From Teratosphaeria epicoccoides (Eukaryota; Ascomycota; Dothideomycetes; Mycosphaerellales; Teratosphaeriaceae), in contig JADDMT010000030.1 of the NCBI GenBank assembly GCA_021401465.1, positions 124,001 through 188,000 on the forward strand: 64,000 nucleotides of DNA, read 5' to 3'. The notes beneath the pieces were generated by a model. The model did no database searches, had not been told where the DNA came from, and saw only the letters and a program-made list of their open reading frames with translations. The number at the start of each line of letters is the position of its first letter. The stretch's first letter is position 1. Of this stretch, positions 58,601 through 64,000 are shown in pieces. The position numbers were made by a program, and so were the translations under genes.

Positions 58601-60833
58601 TTTAGCTATTGTTAACAGCTTTAAGGAGTACTAACACTACCTCGAAGGCGTAGCGTACCCTATTAAGGTACTTACTAACTATAACAACCTTTGCGGCTTT
58701 ATAGGCATAAAGTAGCTAAGTAGTTAGTAAGCAAGGTAGGCGACTTTCCTCACTAGCTTTGACTTCGTTATCTAGCATCGTTCTAGAAAGACGAATCTAG
58801 CTAACAGTCCTTCGTGACGACTAGACTACGACACTAGGGAGGAGGGTAACTAACAGCTTCTCCCTACGCTGCAAACAAAGCTTGTAGTTTAGGGCGGCGA
58901 TCTGTCGTTAGCTCCTCTTATAGGTCGACTACAGGTCTAATAGGGCCTCATGGCCTCTGCTAGCGACGAACCCTCCTATCTAGCGGTTATAGCGACCGCG
59001 TCTAGCTCGATCTGTGCGGTAGTCAACTAGCTTACATGTAGTAAGCATGTAATGTCTAAAGAACCCTTTAAAGAAGTCTCGAGACTTATTCAGCAGTTCC
59101 AAGAGCGAGAACCGGAGTTAATTAATGAGAGTGTAGCCCTCTAGGACACTATAGGCGGTCCGAAGTACTAGACTAAGTCAGGCGACTTGTAGTACTTTGA
59201 CAATAGGCTCTACGTACCTGCTAACCGCGTACTCTGTTCGCAGCTCCTCTGTATTTATCATGACAATGAACTCGCGGGCCATTTTAGCGTAGAGAAGACA
59301 AACGTACTTCTCGGACGTAAATACTAGTAGCCTACGCTAGAACAGGATGTCTCTAACTATGTCAAATCCTGCTAGACGTGCTAGGTTAGCAAATCTCGGC
59401 GCTATCGCCCCTATAGCGATGCTTAGGCGCTCCTACCGCTAGAGAGACTATAGTAGGACTTAACTATGGATTTTATTACTAATTTGCTGCTAGCAAAGTA
59501 GAGAGGCAATAAAGTTAATGCTGTCCTTATAGTAGTCAACTAATACTCTAAGATAAATGTCTTTATCCTATGTACGAAAAGATGCACAAGTAGCAAGCTT
59601 ACGCGACTACTTCGCGACGAAGTTATATAGCGCTTCGGTGTCCCCCGAAGTATCCTATTAGATCGAGGCTCTGTCTTTACTAGTAAATACTAGCAAGAAT
59701 TTGTGTTTAAGGCGCATGTTAAGTACCGCCTAAGTATAGCATTCTATCTACAGACTAATAGTTAGACTAAACGTATGAACTAGACTCTTGAGTAGTACCT
59801 TCGGTGCTACTACGCTAAGAACCAGGATGCCTAGGCTAACGTAATTCCTATAGCGGAATTTGCAGTTAATAACAGCATGCATGCTACTATGCGTATGTCG
59901 CTATTTTAGATTCTTTATGGCTTTAATCCGGAAATACACCTAGAACCGCCTCAGGACAAGTCTTCTAAGGAGAGGGTGCTAGCCGCCGCGGAATTAGCGC
60001 GGCGTATGCGCGAGGTACATTTAGTGCTAATAGAACACTAGAAAAAGGCCTCAGAATCCTAGATTAAACATAATAACGCCTGTGCTAAACCGATGTAGTA
60101 TGTAGTTAGTACGAAGGTGTTACTATTAACGAAGAATCTCAAGCTAAAACTTCTAAGCAAGAAGATGACGCTAAGGTTTCTCGGACCCTTCTAGATACGT
60201 GACGTAATAGGCTCGCAGGCATACTAGCTATCGTTGCTATTGTCGTATCGTGTACATGACGTCTTCTACGTATCTCTACTCGAACTATAGGTATAGCGTA
60301 AGGGCGAAGAGCCCGCGGACCTAATACTAGTAGCAGAAGAGAACAAAGAGTAGGAAGTTAAGGGTATTAAGGACAGTATGTAGCGTAAGGGCGTAACGTA
60401 CTATCTAGTAAAGTAGAAAGGATACCTACCTAAGTACACATAATAGGTTCTAGCTAAAGACTACAAGAACGCTCTAGAAGCTATTCGTGAATTCGAAGAG
60501 CAGAGGAGGTATAAGTAGGGCTTAAGAAGGTCGATTCGTAGGAAGATAAGGGCTTTAGAGCAGAATTCTTAACACGTGTATGTAGCGTATAACGCATAGA
60601 GTAACAACAAGAAGCAAACGCCCTACTCATATATCATTAATGCCTAAAGGCATACCTAGAATAAACCTAAGGAGAACAAGAGACATGCTCGGATTAGCTT
60701 CGTAGCTAATGCTTAGTGACTACTAGTTAGGGGCTTCCTAACTAAACCTGAAGCAGGAGAGTCTTTCTTGTTACGGTCCGCTAGGGACTGCCTACCTACA
60801 CGGGGTCTTCTAAACACCTCGAAGCGACTATAA
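55608..60833 (+). pseudogene. Gag-pol of Gypsy2-C (chromovirus), RIP-mutated
   Basis: One frame from ATG 55,608 to the stop at 60,831 (TAA; TGA in copy A), 1,741 codons with no frameshift between gag and pol. Order: acidic N-terminus, gag core, knuckle at 56,772 (CYIC then Tyr for His and Cys), protease, RT with VVYLDDILVYS at about 57,990-58,022, RNase H with ETDASKFV near 58,457, and integrase (HHCC start near 59,260, LLDRGSVFTSKY near 59,655). A chromodomain follows at about 60,395-60,500 (YLVK, KGYLPKY, EAIREFEEQRR). Chromodomains steer such elements to marked chromatin. Single-frame gag-pol and the chromodomain fit chromoviruses. Dozens of TAG/TAA stops make it inactive. Confidence 0.85.
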
Positions 60834-62217
60834 GTGACAGGGGTAGTAACGCCACGAAGGGAGGCTAGCATCTTCTTCTTTAGTAGGTTGCGAGGGAGCT
60901 CGTCTTCAGAGCCTATAGTAGCTAGAGAACTAGCGACATCCTTACCGCGCCTAGTCGCGATAACTACCCTATCCTTAGCATCAGAAGGCGAAGAGACTCG
61001 AGCGCGCTTGCGGCTGTCGCGCTCGGCCCTCGAGATTATCTTGCGCTTCTTGACACGAGTGTCGACTACATTACATCATCGGACTTAGTGTCCCCCTTAG
61101 GCGCAACTAGTACGGTGACACTATAGCGCGAAGGGATCACGTTAGGACCGAAGGTATCCTAGACGTCGTCATCCTCCTCATCCTCAAAGATCTAGCCTAG
61201 AGGCTTGTGCCTTAGGGTCTTGACGGACGTAGTGTAGGTCGTAAGCAGGGAAGGTTCGGCTTCCTTGTCGCTAACCTCAATTTCGGCCCTGGCCTTCTTC
61301 TTCTTCTTAGACAGTAGCGCTAAGGTAGCGTAGGCGGCGGCGCTACAATGTGTTAGCTGTACGTACGCAACAGGATTCAAGTAAGTAACTTACGGCTTAG
61401 TCCTTAGGACTAGCTTAGAGGCAGGCTGTCTCTCGGTACGGCGCTAGGGCGTAGCCTTAGCGGCGGGAGTAGTGAATTGCTTGATGACCTTCTTGCGGAT
61501 CATCCGCGTCTTAAAGTTATCGTTAATAGAGGCAAGGGCCCCGAGTTGCTAACGCTACCGGCTAGTCGGATATTTCTCGACGCTAACGTTAGCCTAGCAG
61601 AGAAAGTCAGCATTCATACTCGGAGGGTACCTACACTATATGCGTACTATAGCGAAGGTCTCGACCCTAATAGTTAGCACCTTTAAGATCTTCTAGACTA
61701 ACTCTGCGATTAGACCTAGACAAACGTTTTCGCCTGTTAGCAGAGAGTCGAAGCAAACACCGCTGTAAGAATAGTTAGTAGTCGTAGTAAAGCACGAGAG
61801 GGCGCTAAGTAGGTAGGCGAGTACCTCGTAGTACTTAGCCTGTAGCCTGTTTATAGTCGGAGTGCCTTTAGTAATCCCCTTGTTACGCGTACTCTAGAAG
61901 TCATCGATGTTACAGCAGAGCTAGTTGTACTCGCTATACACCTCTTTAGGGAGGTCTTGGCATTTTTGATGCTTGCTATTACAGTTGACATAATTGTAGT
62001 AGATACTGCCCTTATCAAATCTGCTAATGCAGATCTCGGCTACGCTTTAGTTAGTACAAGTCACATATACCTCGTAGGTAGGGGACGCCTTACTAACAGG
62101 CGGAGGAGAGATGTGTGTAGCTTAGCTACTAAGGTTGTCAAGGCATCGTTAACACAAGCGATAATCGCGGGTAGAGCAAGTAGCGTCGAACTTAGTCTAC
62201 AGCACATAAGCTATTAT
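60713..62217 (-). pseudogene. Antisense accessory gene of Gypsy2-C, Cys-rich, about 500 codons
   Basis: Runs opposite to gag-pol, between it and the 3' LTR. Start at an ATA (62,217 or 62,214) that RIP would make from ATG; stop TAA at 60,713, shared with copies A and B. Removing a 5-bp duplication near 61,065 (TTACA) gives exactly 500 codons. The Cys-rich N-terminus has several Cys turned to Tyr (VNC and KCQDLP survive near 61,975). The 62-codon open part 61,192-61,380 includes LLSKKKKKARAEIEVSDKEAE, and a basic segment (VKKRKII, RKRARVSS) follows near 61,000. Its end overlaps the gag-pol end by 121 bp. Function unknown; nuclear nucleic-acid binding is an inference. Confidence 0.6.
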
Positions 62218-62365
62218 AGCTAAGACAGGTTAATTGATCTTAATTGATTGATTAAAGAAGAAGAAGCTCTAGTATAGACCCGCAGACATAGCGAGGCGCA
62301 AGCTAAGCGAAGTAGGAGCGGAGGTTAATGTTAGTATCTTAGAACAGGAAAGTTTAGGAAGCGAC

Positions 62366-62382
62366 GAGGTTTTTATACCCTC
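62366..62382 (-). promoter_or_regulatory. TATA box of the antisense gene, copy C
   Basis: On the minus strand GTATAAAAACCTCG, about 155 bases upstream of the start region and matching the site in copy B. It lies inside the element, about 640 bp from the 3' LTR, so the gene need not depend on the LTR promoter. Confidence 0.5.
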
Positions 62383-62389
62383 TGACAGC

Positions 62390-63012
62390 CCCCCTGTTAC
62401 CTATTGCAACCGTTAAGCTAGTAACTCGAACTACATGCGCAGAGTACCTACCTTTAGTTAACTTACAAGAGGACCTGATAATGCAAGAACAGATAACGCG
62501 GCTGTTACGCATGTACGCTAACCGCACTCGTGCTAGCCTACTAGCATGAAAATGTGGCGAGACCCGCGCTAGGAGCGCGCTCCTGCTGTTTCGAGCAGCG
62601 CGTATAGAGCGTCCGCGTACCTTCCTACTACCCTAAGGTTCTGCGACATGTTCTTTACAGTCACGACTAAATAGGGACAGCTAAGCTACTTGGCAAGGCT
62701 AGCGCGTATGCTCGCCCTATAATTTCAAGGATTAACTGAAGTATGTACTCGTAGTTTCCTGATATCTTGATCTGCATGTAAAGCAAAGGTGTTACGAAGC
62801 CGCCTAATATGTAACAGATTAAAACCCGCCTAAGTTAGTAGCCTCTGCCTCGTACTCGCTACGAAGGTGTTAAGGTATACGCATAACACATGTTACGTAA
62901 GCTATCCGCCTATTTACTCTTGCGTAGTATAAGCGTGCTACATCCTGTACCCTATACGTTCCGCATGCATCACTTAGTAAGGCTAGGGACATCCTCATAG
63001 GAGGAGAGGCAG
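62390..63012. other. Non-coding leader of the antisense gene and pre-LTR region
   Basis: Colinear with 18,457-19,090 of copy B. No ORF. The last bases before the LTR (GGAGGAGAGGCAG at about 63,000) are purine-rich and can serve as the polypurine tract. Confidence 0.5.
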
Positions 63013-63372
63013 TAATACGGTTAATACTAGGGGGCTATTAGAACCGCATAGGTTCTAATGCCTGCCCTTAGCATGTAGTAACCCTACTACATATAGCAAG
63101 GGGGTCCTTCGTACATACGTTAGCTTATATGTCGTCTAAGTAGGATTAGTTGTCGACATAGGACGCCCCTACGTCGCTAACCCTACAGTACCCCTGCGGG
63201 GTTAGGCTCGGACATGCTTTCCCTAATTAAGGAGCGTCGGGGCTTATAAGCACCCTTAGCGCTACCTCTGCGATAAGCAGAAAGCAGCGCTATCTTGTAC
63301 CTACTAAAAGTTCGGATTACTCTGTCACACTACGAGATATTTCTATATCATATAGCATATACATCTATATCA
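63013..63372 (+). mobile_element. 3' LTR of Gypsy2-C
   Basis: 360 bp, TAATACGG to CTATATCA; retains the CA end lost in the 5' LTR. Confidence 0.9.
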
Positions 63373-63377
63373 TTTAT

Positions 63378-64000
63378 CCCTTACCGCGAAGACTTTAAGA
63401 CTAAAGATATCACGCATGTCTTCATTAAATAGGTAGTAGCACTACATGGCATGCTACAGGACCTAGTAACGGATCGAGGATCTGTGTTTACCTCTAACTT
63501 CTAGAGAGCCCTAATGAGACAATTCTAGGTCAAACATCGACTAAGTACTTCCTTCTACCCTTAGACAGATAGACAGACAGAACGTCTAAATCAGACGTTA
63601 GAATAGTACCTTCGATCCTATGTGAATAGGGACTAGAACAACTAGGTAGAATTGTTGCTAATAGCATAGCTCGCGTATAATAGTATGCTAGTAGAGTCGA
63701 CAGGACTCTCGCCTTTTCAGATGGCATATAGATTAGCTATAGAAGACATCCTAGACATCTTAGCTAGTAATCCGAACCTAGTAGTACTTAGACGAGTAGA
63801 ACATCTACGCTAACTACAAACAGAAGTACGACTTAACCTGTAGTTCTATTAGCAGAACATGGCATAGTATGTGAATCGTAAGAGAATTAAGGGACTAATT
63901 CTAAAGGAGGGGGACAAGGTATATCTCCTCCGCTGTCACATCAAATTAGATAAGCCGAGTAAAAAACTAGACGCTGTAAAACTAAGACCATTCAGGATTA
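63378..64000 (+). pseudogene. Integrase of Gypsy1, continued past the nested element
   Basis: Resumes in frame after the duplication TTTAT: PYREDFKTKDITHVF, then VTDRGSVFTSNF near 63,465 (second catalytic Asp) and TSFYPQTDRQTERLNQT near 63,545 (catalytic Glu). A C-terminal basic domain (EGDKVYLLRCH) lies near 63,910. Few stops here, including a 65-codon open stretch only on the other strand, which is a shadow. Cut by the window end. Confidence 0.8.

Larger units (their letters stand above)
55194..63377 (+). mobile_element. Gypsy2 copy C: complete nested element with TSD TTTAT
   Basis: The element proper is 55,199-63,372 (8,174 bp), flanked by TTTAT at 55,194-55,198 and 63,373-63,377. Removing it and one TTTAT rejoins the integrase of Gypsy1 in frame (KFRKFI then PYRED). 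It has two 360-bp LTRs, a single gag-pol frame and an antisense accessory gene. It is the best copy for describing the family. Confidence 0.95.
50369..64000 (+). mobile_element. Gypsy1 retrotransposon, split by Gypsy2-C, 3' end outside window
   Basis: Left part 50,369-55,198, right part 63,373-64,000, separated by the nested Gypsy2-C. Order LTR, gag with CCHC knuckle, protease, RT, RNase H, integrase is that of Ty3/Gypsy. The 3' LTR is not in the window. Confidence 0.85.

Noticed and set aside
60834..61088. 84-codon plus-strand ORF directly after the gag-pol stop
   Set aside because: In frame with gag-pol but beyond its conserved stop and wholly antisense to the accessory gene; read-through shadow.
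61477..62223. Plus-strand ORFs of 66 and 88 codons
   Set aside because: Lie opposite the antisense gene and lack matching openness in copy B.
1..64000. tRNA or rRNA genes
   Set aside because: No cloverleaf with a B-box-like GGTTCGAATCC segment or conserved rRNA stretch was seen by eye; RIP would also have damaged repeats of rRNA.

Overview
The window looks like a transposon graveyard from a filamentous ascomycete (Pezizomycotina). Almost all of it carries the visible signature of repeat-induced point mutation (RIP): CpA/TpG dinucleotides have become TpA, reading frames are dotted with TAG and TAA where CAG, CAA or TGG once stood, and multi-copy sequences are hit while one single-copy island is spared. 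No dinucleotide index was computed; this is read by eye. A Dothideomycete is a reasonable guess from the single intact gene, but it is only a guess.

Layout. 1-3.42 kb: two convergent decayed ORFs, the minus-strand one cysteine-rich. 3.43-5.4 kb: the only balanced-composition island, with one intact intronless gene (best start 3,646, end 4,839) for a fungal protein with a possible PD-(D/E)XK-like core and a basic tail. 5.5-21.3 kb: a mosaic of LTR retrotransposon pieces: a solo LTR with a 5-bp target-site duplication (TSD), a 5' fragment of one Gypsy element, and two head-to-head truncated copies (A, B) of a Gypsy chromovirus here called Gypsy2. Copy A is interrupted by a 701-bp terminal-repeat retrotransposon in miniature (TRIM) with a perfect 5-bp TSD.

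21.3-50.4 kb: a very large decayed DNA-transposon-like assembly. Two arms of about 8.3 kb (26,582-34,950 and 42,098-50,368) are reverse complements around a 7.1-kb unique centre. Each arm encodes a Plavaka-type (CACTA/KDZ-related) transposase, an SNF2-type ATPase, 94-bp tandem repeats and a foldback MITE. To the left lie a methyltransferase-like gene and two unrecognised genes, one of which runs across the arm boundary. The right arm stops at the first base of a Gypsy LTR, so the inverted repeat was probably longer.

50.4-64.0 kb: a second Gypsy element (Gypsy1, continuing past the window) is split inside its integrase by a complete Gypsy2 copy (C, 55,199-63,372) with 360-bp LTRs and a 5-bp TSD. 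Copy C has a single gag-pol frame of about 1,741 codons ending in a chromodomain and, on the opposite strand before the 3' LTR, an additional gene of about 500 codons with its own TATA box. Relative order of events: inverted repeat, then Gypsy1, then Gypsy2-C, with RIP acting on all of them. Apart from the gene at 3.6-4.8 kb nothing in the window looks able to make a protein today. No rRNA, tRNA or CRISPR was seen.
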